Source: Liquidambar formosana
Taxonomy: Eukaryota > Streptophyta > Magnoliopsida > Saxifragales > Altingiaceae
Length of the DNA: 64,000 bases
Reading direction: 5' to 3'
Assembly (NCBI GenBank): GCA_039720395.1
Contig: CM077833.1
Span: forward strand, 10,973,133 to 11,037,132
Part shown: piece by piece, positions 34,820 through 46,800 of the stretch
How positions within the stretch are numbered: the stretch's first letter is position 1
Layout of the letters: every line of letters begins with the position of its first letter
The notes under the pieces: model-generated
What the model saw: only the letters and a program-made list of their open reading frames with translations
Database searches by the model: none
Told to the model about the DNA's origin: nothing
Program-made: the position numbers and the translations under genes

Positions 34820-35141
34820 GGCTCATTTCCCTAAATGGTAGGTTTTTTAGATTTTATTCCAACTTTGGTGTGATTTTGAACTTTATTCCCAAACAGCGAT
34901 AAATCGTGGTTGCTAACCACGATTTCATTGAAATCGTGGTTAGCAACCACGATTTATCACTGTTTGGGAATTAAGTTTAAAATCATAGTTGTACATCCAA
35001 AGCTAAAATCGTGGTTTCTAACCACGATTTTAATAAAATCGTGGTTAGTAACCACGATTTATCGCTGTTTGGGAATAAAGTTTAAAATCACACCAAAGTT
35101 GGAATAAAGCCTAAAAAACCTACCATTTAGGGAAATGAGCC
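34820..35141. mobile_element. Mutator-type foldback MITE
   Basis: 322 bp with long inverted arms: GGCTCATTTCCCTAAATGG at the left and its complement at the right, each about 100 bp. A perfect 9-bp target duplication TGAAAACTT stands at 34811-34819 and 35142-35150; nine bases is the Mutator hallmark. Between the arms, four copies of a smaller palindrome of the form ATCGTGGTTnnnAACCACGAT occupy about 34899-35062. It has no coding capacity. Confidence 0.92.
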
Positions 35142-35422
35142 TGAAAACTTTATGCTAAACAATTTTGTGAAAGAAAAGATTTTTAGAATTTGTGGTTTAA
35201 GTATACTTTTAAGTCATTTATAAGATAAAGACCATTAATGACTAAAAAATTCATTTAAATGATAAATTTTTGAAAAAATTTTCTTTTACAGAGTTGTTTA
35301 AAATGATGTTTTCTAGAGAATTACAGGATCAAATTTAATGAAAACCTTTTATATTTTTTCATAAAATATTAATTAGAGTGTAAAATAGATGAGAGATAAA
35401 AAACAAAACTTCATTTGAATAG
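35142..35422. other. AT-rich spacer
   Basis: No gene or repeat recognised between the two MITEs. Confidence 0.5.
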
Positions 35423-36113
35423 TAGGGGTGTTCGTGGTTCGGTTTGGTTCGGTTTTAGGGTAGATTTTAAACCAAACCATTATACTTCGGTTTTTGTTTT
35501 CTCAAACTAAAACCAAACCATACTATTAAAAAAACCAAATCAAACCATAAAATTTCGGTTTGGTTTGGTTCGGTTTCGGTTTTATCCTATCAAATAACAA
35601 TAAATAATTAAAAATAAAAAAATGACAAGTCAAATGCTAAATAAAAACATTTTTGATAAAATCATTACATTAGCAACTAAAAAAACGTTAAACATTGTAT
35701 CAAAATGGAAAAGTATTGACTTATGTCAATCCAAAGTTCAAATCTCCAATTTAAAACGTGCCAATATCTCACACAACAATAATAACTAATTTAATACATG
35801 CTAACCTAATAAAGAAAAAACATTAAGAAAATTTACAATCTATTACCTATTATGCCCTTATTAGAATAAAAAATTTACAAACTAAGTTTAATATATAATA
35901 TATAAAATTATATATATTTATATTATATTTTTTTGGTTTTTTTCGGTTTGGTTTGGTTTTTTAAACATGAAAACCTAAACCAAACCAATTTAATTCGGTT
36001 TTCTAAAATTAGAACCAAAACCAAACCTAAGGACAAAACCACCAAACCAAACCGATCGGTTTGGTTTGGTTCGGTTTGGTTTTCGGTTTTAACCTAAACC
36101 ATGAACACCCCTG
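35423..36113. mobile_element. hAT-like MITE with GGTTTGGTTC arrays
   Basis: The left end TAGGGGTGTTCGTGGTT and the right end complement CAGGGGTGTTCATGGTT form imperfect terminal inverted repeats. Next to each lie arrays of GGTTTGGTTC or its complement, AACCAAACC. The flanking octamers TTGAATAG and GCTAATAG match at only five of eight positions, so the target duplication is decayed or the element is older. Its AT-rich middle encodes nothing. Confidence 0.7.
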
Positions 36114-37440
36114 GCTAATAGGACTCGTGAAAAAAATGATGAGGTGGGGGCCCACACCTTCATCCCTCATGTGTCGATTAATTGACTGGAATTTTCTGAT
36201 ATTATATAAATATATATAATTAGAGTAACGTGGTATATGGTTCATTAATTGTTGGGAAAATGTTGGAATTTCTAATTAAATACTCCATATGAGTTGAGGT
36301 GGCATTTAATTGGTCTAGCCTCATGGGATGCTGTTGGTGTGGTGGGTTGAGAAGGGAGGAAAACCAAAGAAATCGGTCAAGAAAGCCGGCTTCAAGAGCA
36401 CCACCCTTACGTCACCCCAGGGGCATCCAAATTATTTTATCGAAACCAAAATTAATCATGCACATATTATTTACAGGAAAATGGTATGCTTTTTCCTAAT
36501 ACTGAGTGATCTGACCGAATACCTAGACGCATGAGAAAAATGCCGACTCTGCCAAATTAAAAAAATAATAATAAATAAAAAATAAAAAAATATATAAAAT
36601 TTTGGGGCATGCTAGCTCCCATGCTTTCCATTTGGAAATCCCCAACGTGGGTGATGCTTTGTTGGAGATTTTTTTTATTTTTTATTTTTTAGGGACAATC
36701 AGAGTATCAGTACGCAGGTGTGGCATCTAATTAAGAGCACGGATCTGAGGTGAATGGAACGTTTGACGAGATTTTGAACCGTTAGATGATATTTGAAGTT
36801 ACTAATGAAATTATCAAAATGATCTTAATGATTATTTTTTAATTTTGACAGTCCAAAATCTCATCCAACGACTTCCATCAACTCATCATCGAATCCATGC
36901 TGGGCATCTAACTCCAACGTCCCAATGTCTGGCTAAAGCTAAGGCTTATCCTGATCGAAGGCCCGAATAAGCAGGAGAAAAAAAAGACGGACATCATATG
37001 ATTCATGGAAGCAACTTGGATCTTGGAGGCCTAGTTGCCAGGCTGCTACGCTACTCACGTTGGGTTACCTTTGACCCCTATGTTGTTTGTACCCTTGTTG
37101 ACCATTCTCGTTCTAATTAAGTAGTCTTACATTTTCTTCGTTCTGATTCTAAATGCTTCAATTATATATGGGGACAATGTGGTTATTGCAAGTTGCAACG
37201 ATTTTTTCTTTTTTTTTTTTTTTTTAAGGGAATTATGTGAAATATATTAAATTTTAGGGGATTTTCTGTAATTTACTATAAAAAAATATATATATTTAAA
37301 GATAATTTTAAATCCCTATAGTATCTTCATTAAATATTATAAAATCCAACTTTGAATTAAGTAAAATTGTTTTGTTTAGTTGCTAATAAAGATGAAGTTT
37401 TTATTAAGACAAATTTTATCTATGAACACTTGATTAATAG
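36114..37440. other. Intergenic DNA, no gene recognised
   Basis: Unique-looking AT-rich DNA with T tracts near 36669-36690 and 37206-37226. Short open frames resemble nothing known. Confidence 0.55.
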
Positions 37441-39981
37441 ATACTAAATGTCAAAGTGCATGCAATGAAGCAACAATGCAAGCAATGGACTTCAATGGAT
37501 TCATAAAAATGATAATCCAACTCAATCACAAGGCTAGAATATATCGATTAATTGGAAAAAATATAGTTCACCTTGTGAGAGTTTAGGATTTTAATTGTAA
37601 GATTGGTTCAATCTTTACTCACTTAGGAACTATGGGCTATAAATCAATTAATCAACTTGGTAATAAACTAATTGAACTTAATTTTAAGTACCAAATAGGT
37701 CCCATGAGCCATTTGAGTTTTATCCCAAGTCTTAGGTCTTTTCTTGCAAAAAAACATTTTTTGAACACTACTCAAACGTCCGAGTGTAACTCAGACATCC
37801 AAGTGGCATTTCGAACGTCCAAGTCCTAACTCAGACGTCCAAAAAAACATAGATATTGCTCTTCTATCTGGAATTCTCAGACAATCTACTCAGACGTCCG
37901 AGAATAGTTTTAGACGTCCGAGATGAAACTCAAGGCGTTCGAAACCTTCGAGACAAACTTATAATAGCTAGTTTTTAAATAGCCATTGGAGCATTTAATG
38001 CCCACCTAACTCACTTTCTTAACATTTATTGCCACAGAACAATCATATTGGACCCAAGGGCTATTAATACAAGGCTTAAACTCATTGTAGACACCCCATT
38101 TTGCACCCAATAGTTTGAATTCGGGACACCCTATGATGAGGTTAGTTTATACACTTTAACAGGCTTTGGAATAACATCCAAATAAGCCAAAGGAATTGCA
38201 GCTGACAATAAATTGAAATTTTGGAATAGTGATGCGTACACAGGAACTAATGTGCGTACGCATATGTTTAAGATGCGTACGCACCATATGTTTACAGAAC
38301 CTTTCTTTTCAGCCCTCTTGCCTTCCAGATCAGAACTCTTTGTTAAACAACTGTGTTATAGCATGCTTAGGAAACATGGATTTCGGGGAAAAGAGGCAGA
38401 AACCCTAATCCTACTTCCCATGCCTATATATAACCCATTATGCACCTAAGAGTGGGGACTTTTTTTTTTTTTTTTTGACTGGAATGAGAGAGAAAACCCT
38501 AAAGAGAGAATAGAAAAGAAGAAGTGATGGCTGCAATTCTAAAGGTCCAAAAGGAGGGATTCCAAAGAGGATTGAGTGCGTAACCCTGACGGGTAATATC
38601 AACAAACTACCTCTACAGCTTATTCATTTAGAATGTTAGTTTTTCGAATTGAATAACATGTTCATCATAGATATTATATTTGATATGTATAGTCAGTTAA
38701 TATTATGCATAGGCAATCGCATGAGCATCATCATGTAGTGGACTCTCCCTATGAGAGAATCTACGATTCTATCTATGTTTCAGCATAAGCAACACGCAGA
38801 AGAGTAGGTTTTATTATTGGTAATTTGTTTTCCCATAAAATAGCATGTAGGGTGTTAGTTTTCTGATCTATTTTAATATGGTAATGATTTTGGGCATAAA
38901 CCTGTGGGAATACGTGTATATGCTTTCACATAGCATATAGGCGGATTTCTGGGATCTGGTATAAACTGCCAATTGGTGCGTACGCAACATTTGTGTTGCA
39001 TACGCAATGTATAATGTGCGTACGCAGTAACTTTAAATACGTACGCATGCAGAGCATTGGCAGGACAGTTTCTTCTCTCTATTTTGACTGTTGGTTAATC
39101 TGTATCTCCATTTCTTATACTTATTCGTAGTTCTGCTTCTGTTCATATCATCATGATTTGCGCGCTACTGTGGTCGAATGAATAGGGTTAATTTTAATTA
39201 AGCACTTAGATTAATTAAAGCCATTAATCATGTGTGGGGGCCGGTTCCGATCGGGCGTGGCTGGGTGCCTAACACCTTCCTAGTTGCGTACCCTAGCTCT
39301 GAACCTGAATCTCTGGTTATGACAAGCTAGACCCTACTAGGGTTCACTCGTTCCCATTATTAGGTGGCGACTCCTCTATGTGTTAATCCTTTGAGTCTAA
39401 TGCGTATTCTCGAGCTATGTGGTTTAGGGCATGGCGCTCACACTCATTTATGAGTATTGATTGAGCATCAAACAAGAACATTCATTGTTATTTTCTTTCA
39501 AACCCTAGAAATCTCAAGTGAGCTTTTATTGTGATCAATCAATAGCTGAGTAAGCTTTTATTACTATGCTATCTATCTACTCTTTGAGATAGCTTCTTGT
39601 ACGCACAAACTACTCAAATCATCTTTGTATTAAAGGGTTGAGAGAACCCTAGATTTGTAGCACTTGAAGAGTGCACTTATGCAAGTGTTGGCGAAGAACA
39701 CTTATGGTTGTATAGATTTGATCTCCACCCGCAAAGAGATTGGTATAACGGATTGGTGAATCCTCAAACGTACTCTTGAGGTGAGGACATAGGCGGAGAG
39801 GCTGAACCTTATTAATATCGTTTGCAATCTCTCTTTCTTAACCTTCTCATTGACTATTTTATTGTTTGTTCTTAAATTTATTCTTGCTTGCAATAAACTA
39901 ATTTTTAGATTGCAATTGATTTCTTACTTAACTGAAAACCCTATTCACCCCCCTCTAGGGTTATTCACTTGGGACAATACA
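37440..39981 (+). mobile_element. LTR remnant (probably Ty1/copia), split by a solo LTR
   Basis: The right end (TTCACCCCCCTCTAGGG, then TTCACTTGGGACAATACA ending at 39981) is of a kind seen at copia LTR ends. The left border is not resolved. A cluster of GACGTCCGA words lies at 37775-37930. The solo LTR 38086-39442 has inserted into it. No copia coding sequence is nearby, so it is itself a solo or truncated LTR. Confidence 0.45.
38086..39442 (+). mobile_element. Solo LTR, family 2 (1.36 kb)
   Basis: Begins TGTAGACACCCCATTTT, ends GCGCTCACA, with the perfect target duplication CTCAT at 38081-38085 and 39443-39447. A TATA box (TATATATAA) is at 38425-38433. The palindrome TGCGTACGCA occurs at 38253-38262, 38274-38283 and 38977-38986, with variants near 39017 and 39039. 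GGTGGCGACTCC at 39363-39374 links it to the longer solo LTRs. No interior is left. Confidence 0.9.
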
Positions 39982-40507
39982 CTCATTAAAATATTTAAAA
40001 TGTCCAATAATTTTTTATTAAAAAAATACACTTTTTAATATTATCTTTCTATATTAAAAAGTCCAACAAATTTTTATTGAAAATTGCATTTTTAAAATTT
40101 TTAAAATTTCCATTTTTTGGTTTGTGATTTTGATTTTGACTTCTTGAATTTCAATTTCCTTTATTGAAAAAAAAAAATTAAAAGTGATCTTTATTAATCT
40201 GGAACTATAACTTGTTTGGAATTATGAAAAAATATATATAATTTTGGAATTTCTGTCACAATTTTCTATTTTTTAGGACAAACAAATGAACCTAGCCTAA
40301 ATTTTGAATTTTTTTTTCTCTTAATTTTTTCGGTATCCTAAAGTTACTGATTAATAGTTGCTACCTTGATAAAAATTGAATATATATATATATATTTTTT
40401 AACTTTAGTGATACTAATGCTTATATATATATATATAGATATATATATTAAAAAATAAAAAAATAAAAATAAAAAACCATTTTAATTTCATATATATGTA
40501 TGCTTAT
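39982..40507. other. AT-rich spacer between LTRs
   Basis: No gene; several AT dinucleotide runs (40380-40450). Confidence 0.5.
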
Positions 40508-43500
40508 TGTAGACACCCCATTTTCACGCCCATAAGTTCATGATAGCATTTGTTTAAGTTTAGAAGCATTTAGGAGTCCCTAAGCCTTAAAGGACACTTT
40601 TGCCCTTTTAAGCCTTAGGAGAATAACTCATTATTGCATGCATATTTTTGTCTATTTGTTGAGTCCCATCATTTGCATTTAGTTTATAGGATCATTTTGG
40701 ATATGTGTGTCAAATTTGGTTCAATTCCAGATAGGTTTAGATAGTTAATTAGAATTTTTGCGACTTGAAGGGCAATTTCATCTTTTACTTCGTATATTTT
40801 CCAATTGATCCCGAAACTTATTTCGAATTGTTCCATTGATCTTAGAATGATGAAATGAGCCTAAATAAAGTGCCAATTTACTTAATTGATAGGTTTTGGA
40901 TTGATTCACCATATTACCCTGTGGCTAATTGACCCTTTTTTCGGTTAATCGTCTTATGAAAACTCAGCCACTTGACCATGGTTAGGGATTTTTTGTTCAA
41001 GAATATTCTAGACTTATTCTACATTGAATCCTTGAAATTTTTGCTTTTGAATCACTCAAATCGGAGTTAATTTAAAGAAGATATGGCCATTTTAAGTCAG
41101 AAACCCGAAATAAGTCAAAACCGGGTGAAATAGAAGCTTGGCCTCGGGTGACTGGTTCACCCAACTGGTCCAACCAGTCACCCGAGACCCCGCGTCTATT
41201 TTCCCCTATGACCATGGTTAGGGATTTTTTGTTCAAGAATATTCTAGACTTATTTTACATTGAATCCTTGAAATTTTGGCTTTTGAATCACTCAAATCGG
41301 AGTTAATTTAAAGAAGATATGGCCATTTTAAGTTAGAAACCCGAAATAAGTCAAAACCGGATGAAATAGAAGCTTGGCCTCGGGTGACCGGTTCACCCAA
41401 CTGGTCCAACCAGTCACCCGAGACCCCACGTCTATTTTCCCCTATTTTTAAGGAAATGCGTTTTGGACTCTTTTACTCCGAATTTCCTTCTTCCAAAAGT
41501 GTTTTAAACCTATTGGGATGTGATTTTGAGTTGTCCAATACCTAGAGGAGTTAATAATAGCCTTAGATTGGTTTTATGGTGAATTAATCTCAACCATTGG
41601 TTCACATGGTTGGTTGGTTATAAATAGAGGCTCATTCATCAACATAAGGGACTTTTTGACTCTTTAACACTTCGTATTCATAAGAGAGATAGAGAGAACG
41701 AATTTGCACTCATGTATATCACTTGGAGAAGGCTTTCTACTGCAATTTTAAAAGAGAACTAGAAGGTAACCAAGCTAAAGAGAAGGAAGAACACAGCGAA
41801 GACTTTTGCTTTATTGTAAGTTTCCTTGCATCTTTTACGATTCCTTCTTCTTCTACTCCATTCTCTGCATAGTTATGGTTTAGAATTGATTTAGGAATCA
41901 TATATACTCTATATTTTAGAGTGTATATGATTCAAATAATGTGAAAAGCATGCTAGCAGAGTAGGATTGTGAATTGCTTGCTGTTAGGATAGTTTCTATT
42001 TTAAGGATAAAGGTATGTTTTACACAGAAAATTAGTTGATGTGTTTAGTCTGTTTTCTCTTCATGGTTCAATTATATGCATGATTTTAAGCATCTTTTGT
42101 ATAGGACACTTGCTGTGTAAGCCTCATCTTCATAGGTATATAGATAATTATTCTTTTCGAGGATAATTATCGCCCTTAGAGGGTAAGGTTGTGCATAGAT
42201 GCTTTCTGGAGTGTGTTTAAGTGCACTGTGAGTTTCTTTGCATTCTTAGGTATATATTTTACATAGGATATGTGAAAAAATCATTCATACGAAGTGATTT
42301 CTACAAAAAATTATCTCCAAATAGTTTTACTTAAAAAAGTTCGCCGTAAGGATGATTATTTCGCATTCTTACATAAAATACTTACTTAAGGCGTCATGTT
42401 AGATTTTATTTTCATGTTTTGGGTTGTCATATGATATTTTCATCATGACAATTCATATTTAGCATGTTTTTGATAGTTTTATGCATGTTAGGGTGTTTAG
42501 GGCATATAGGAGCATATTAAGGTTTTGTTTTTCTTTTTACTTTTATTCTTTGCATGAGTATTAGGCCATTATATACATGTTTAGTATTCTGTCTAGATTT
42601 GATTTAGGTCTTCTAATGATTATTTAGATATAATATTGGATGGTTTGAGCATGATAATTGCCCTATAACATACATAGGTGATTAATTGGTGTTTTCTTGA
42701 TGTTTCGGGATATTTGGCATATGGTAAGTGGTTCATGGTAAGTTTTTATATGAATTATTTTCTTCTACCCCCCTAGGGTTATTGTCTTTATTTTGGATTA
42801 GAAGTCTTAAGTTTCCAACTTTTACAAAATTCTGTTTTATTTAGAATTCTATTCTCTTTTGAATTCAAATCATTTTGGAAATCTATTTGAGTCAGAATTC
42901 TATTCTTTCTCAAATACCTACTTTTTCTCAAACTATTTTTGGAAACTCCTAAGATTTTTAAAACCTTTCTTAAGTTGGAAACTTAGGGTTTATAGTTCAT
43001 TGTAAATGGAGTAACCCTTCTCAATCGAACTACGTGGACTTTGATCCTTGTATCTTTGTATGTAAGGTACGTAGGCGCTTATTTGATGTTCAAGTCCGCC
43101 CTAGGATACTAAGTATACTAAGTTTTTCTTTTCTTTTTATTCTTTTGTCCATCACATATTTCCTACAAGAGTAGGATAGATTCATGCTTATTCATTTATC
43201 CATCAGATATTTACTAGAGGAGTAGGATGGACTCATGCTTATTCATTTATCCATCAAATATGATTGCTAGAGGAGTAGGATAGATCTGTTCTTATTCTCT
43301 ATCTCTCTACTGCTTTCCATATCTCTCCTATTTGTTCATGAATGTTTACATGCTTTGTGGATGTTTATATGATTTATGGATGTTCATGGATAAATGTGGA
43401 TGGTTTATGGATGATTCTTTACATATGCATGGTGACTAATTAGGAAGTGATTGAAATAGCCCATATGAATTTAGAGACCCATTTTGGGGTGATGTGGGTG

Positions 43501-43787
43501 CCTATAGGATGTTTCCTAGAACCTTCCCACATCGTAACTTAGTCTCCGAATCCTCTATTTTTTTGTTAAGACCTGCTTTCTTTGATTGGAGTCACGTGTT
43601 TGGTTTTCAAAGGTTTCCTTTTAAAACTACTTTCATGATTTTCCTTTTTTCATTAAAAAGTAAGGTAGCGACTCCTTGTTTGTTATGTTTTTGTGAACCT
43701 TTTAAAAAACCAGATTTTTATTCATTTAAATATCTACAAGTCTTTTTAAAAGAAGGGTTTTTGCCCGATCGAAACCCGTGGTTCACA
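40508..43787 (+). mobile_element. Solo LTR, family 2 related (3.28 kb)
   Basis: Begins TGTAGACACCCCATTTTCAC, ends CCCGTGGTTCACA, with the perfect target duplication CTTAT at 40503-40507 and 43788-43792. TATAAATA is at 41619-41626. It contains a 236-bp internal tandem duplication and the shared U5 block GGTAGCGACTCC at 43674-43685. No coding interior. Confidence 0.92.
40974..41445 (+). repeat. Tandem duplication, 236-bp unit x2, inside the solo LTR
   Basis: Units 40974-41209 and 41210-41445 differ at only a few bases. Each carries one hairpin with 15-bp perfect arms (CTCGGGTGACTGGTT and its complement; first copy 41143-41157 and 41172-41186). The duplication therefore doubles the palindromic block upstream of the TATA box. 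Confidence 0.93.
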
Positions 43788-43865
43788 CTTATATATAAAT
43801 ATATCTAATCATTCTCTTATAACCTAAGTTGTGTAAGGATAATACATTGGTGTGTTGTATCTCAT

Positions 43866-46800
43866 TGTGAACCCATGAAAGCGGCCCACAAGAATTGACG
43901 AAAAAGAGAGAATTGGTTTTGAAAGAAAGAAAAAAAAGGAGTCGCTACCTTATTTTTTAAAGGAAACAAGGAAAACCCTAAAAAACTTTGTGTTAAGAAA
44001 ACAATTGAAAAGACTCCATGTTTAAAAAGGAAAGGCAAAAAGCAATCTTTTGGAAACCAAAGAAATCAGGGATTCGAAGGCTAAGTTATGACATGGGAAG
44101 GTTCTAGGCAAAGCCTATAGGCACCCATGTCACCCTTTCGGTCTCTTAGTTTATTTGGGATAAATTAAAGTCTTTTCAACCCACAAACCAGCAAGTATCA
44201 TCACAAGATAGTATGCATGTCATATATCTTATTCATCCATTCATCCATGCATAATCAAACAAAGAAAATAAAATGAAACACAAAAAAGCTAAGATAAGAG
44301 AAAACTAGGATACTTGGATCCTAGAACGGACTTGAGCCTCAAAATGAGCGCCTACGTACCATGCAACGAAATACATGGATCAAAGTCCACATAGTTCGAT
44401 AAGAATAGGGTTAAATTTTAATATAAACCTATGGTAAAAACCCTAAGTTTCCTTATTTGAAAGAGAGTTAAATAAACCAAGTTTGAATTTACAAAAACTT
44501 CCACAAAATGGAAACTTTAATAGAAAATCAATATTTTATTAATTAAGGAAACCCTTGATTAAGACCATATGTCCATATTAAGAATTAACCCCAAAGAGGG
44601 AGAAGGGACAAAGAGTTAAGAAAGAATAAGGTGAATTAGGGCACCTTGAAACCCAACTACCTTGGTGCAATAACTCCAGGCATTAGCAAACTTAAGCAAT
44701 AATAGCCTTATTTGCAATATGATGATTATCACACTTGTTTGCACCCTTAGACGTGCTCAAAACCATGCAAAAACAACAATATGCAAATCTAGACAGAATA
44801 GTATCATGGCCTAAAATCATCCACTAAATATGCAGACGGTAGAAATAATGAACTTTCGTAAACCTTAATGCAATCCTATTACCATACCATGCATAAAAAT
44901 CCTAAAATCAACTATATGAATGCAAGGAAAAATCAAAGTTATTCTATATGCAATACATATACAGCAACCATGAAGAAAAACCAATAAAAAAGACCTTACT
45001 TTAGCATGCTATATGAAACTAACCAAAAAAAAAAAAAAACCCCCTAAACTCACAATTATGCTTAAAAACCTATAGAATAACTCTAAAGCATGCATAACTC
45101 ATGATGAACAATATTTAAACCATGTATATTAACTAACTAAAGCATTAATACATGATAAAAAAAATCTAACTTTAGCATGCAATAGGTCTATCCTACATGA
45201 AACCCTAAGTTAAACTTGAATAGGAAGAAGTTTTCCCTTAGGAAGAGCTTCCTTGTTGCTATGAGAACTCTCTCTTGACTTGTGGATGACTTGAACTAAG
45301 CTTTCTTCAAGGCTACAACAAGAACTCTAGCTCTCCTTCAACTCTTTCTCTCTTATTCTCTCTCAAACATTCAAGTTTAATGCATAAAATGGCCTCCAAT
45401 TGCCTCCCTTAGTGCTGAAGCATAGGGGGTATTTATAGAGTTCAATTATGATAAATCAATGGCTAGGATTAGAATCCTAAAAAATTAATCCAAGGGTTAT
45501 TATAGACTCCCTTGGTGCTTAAGAAACTCAAAATTTACCAAAAACTAAAACGAAACACGTCCAAAAAAGCTCAAATATGTCAAAATAGATAAGAGTCCGC
45601 TTCAGCAACGAATTGGCAAGAAAATAGGAAAGTGGTCTCAGGTGACCACCAGGCCCCGGGTGGCTAGCCACCTGGGCCTAGGCGGCTAGCCACCTAGCCG
45701 CCTAGGCTTGGGTGGTCGCTGTCACACCCCATTTTTGTCACCTTAACTAGGATACATCATTTCATGTAGGATTTTGAGTTCTTTTTGAGTCTTGTCTTTT
45801 GAATTGAGTTTCTATGGCATTGAATATCATGTGTATGAATTTTGAAGGGATTTGGAGTTCATTTCGATAGTCAATAAGAACTTTTGTGACTTTAAGGGCA
45901 TAATCGTCTTTTAAGCCGTATATTTTCCATTTGACTTTGGAATGAATCCTGAGTCATTCCTTCGAGTTCATATGGTTATATAGAGTCTATATATAGGTTT
46001 AATTTCATGAACTAATGGTTTAAGATCAATTCGGCTCATAACGGTTCGGGTTAGCTAAAAGACCTTTTCTTGGTTTACTCAAATTGACTCACAAGACCCA
46101 CCCAATTTTCTCTCATTTAACTTCTATTGGGCTTTAATTACATCCTAGGTATGTTTAAAAGGATCGAATTTTGATTTGGGAAGCATTTGGTTCGACCTTG
46201 TGTGCAAACCCAAGCTTAGCGACGGTGAGGCACTATGGTTAACCACCTTTGTAAAACCTAACCATGCACCCATGGTCAAGGAATTTTGTCCTAAAATGCC
46301 TAAAAATGTGTTCCCCTTCGAAACACGGTTGTTTTGGCTTTTATTTCGTCAAAATCGGAAATAATTTGACCCATGAAAGACTCCTAAAGCGATTAGAAGT
46401 CAAAACCGGAGCGGAATAGAGAGACCCTCGGGTAACCGTCCGAGGCTGGATGGTCAGCCGTCTAGGCCCAGACGGCTAACCGACCAGGCCTAGATGGTCA
46501 CCCAAGGATTCCATCCTCAATTGGGTTTTTGACTCCTCCTTCTCTCTTTTGACGGTTTCCTCCGCCCTTGCAAGTTGTTTCTTCCTAAGGTTGTGTAAAT
46601 TTGAGTTTTTTGAACACTAAGAGAGTCTCTAAGAGCCCTAGGATCATCATTTAATGAATTAATCTTAGTCATTGGCTTAGGGGGTCAATTCTCTATATAA
46701 AGGACATAAGGGGGAGGTGAATTGCACTTGATACTTAGAGAGAGAAGGAGCTACGAGTTTGGAGAGCTAGAAAGACATCAAGAGGAGGCTCTTCAACCCT

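Noticed and set aside
37775..37930. CRISPR-like array from the repeated GACGTCCGA words and the TGCGTACGCA words downstream
   Set aside because: Repeats are too short, irregularly spaced and lie inside LTRs of a eukaryotic genome; no associated genes exist.
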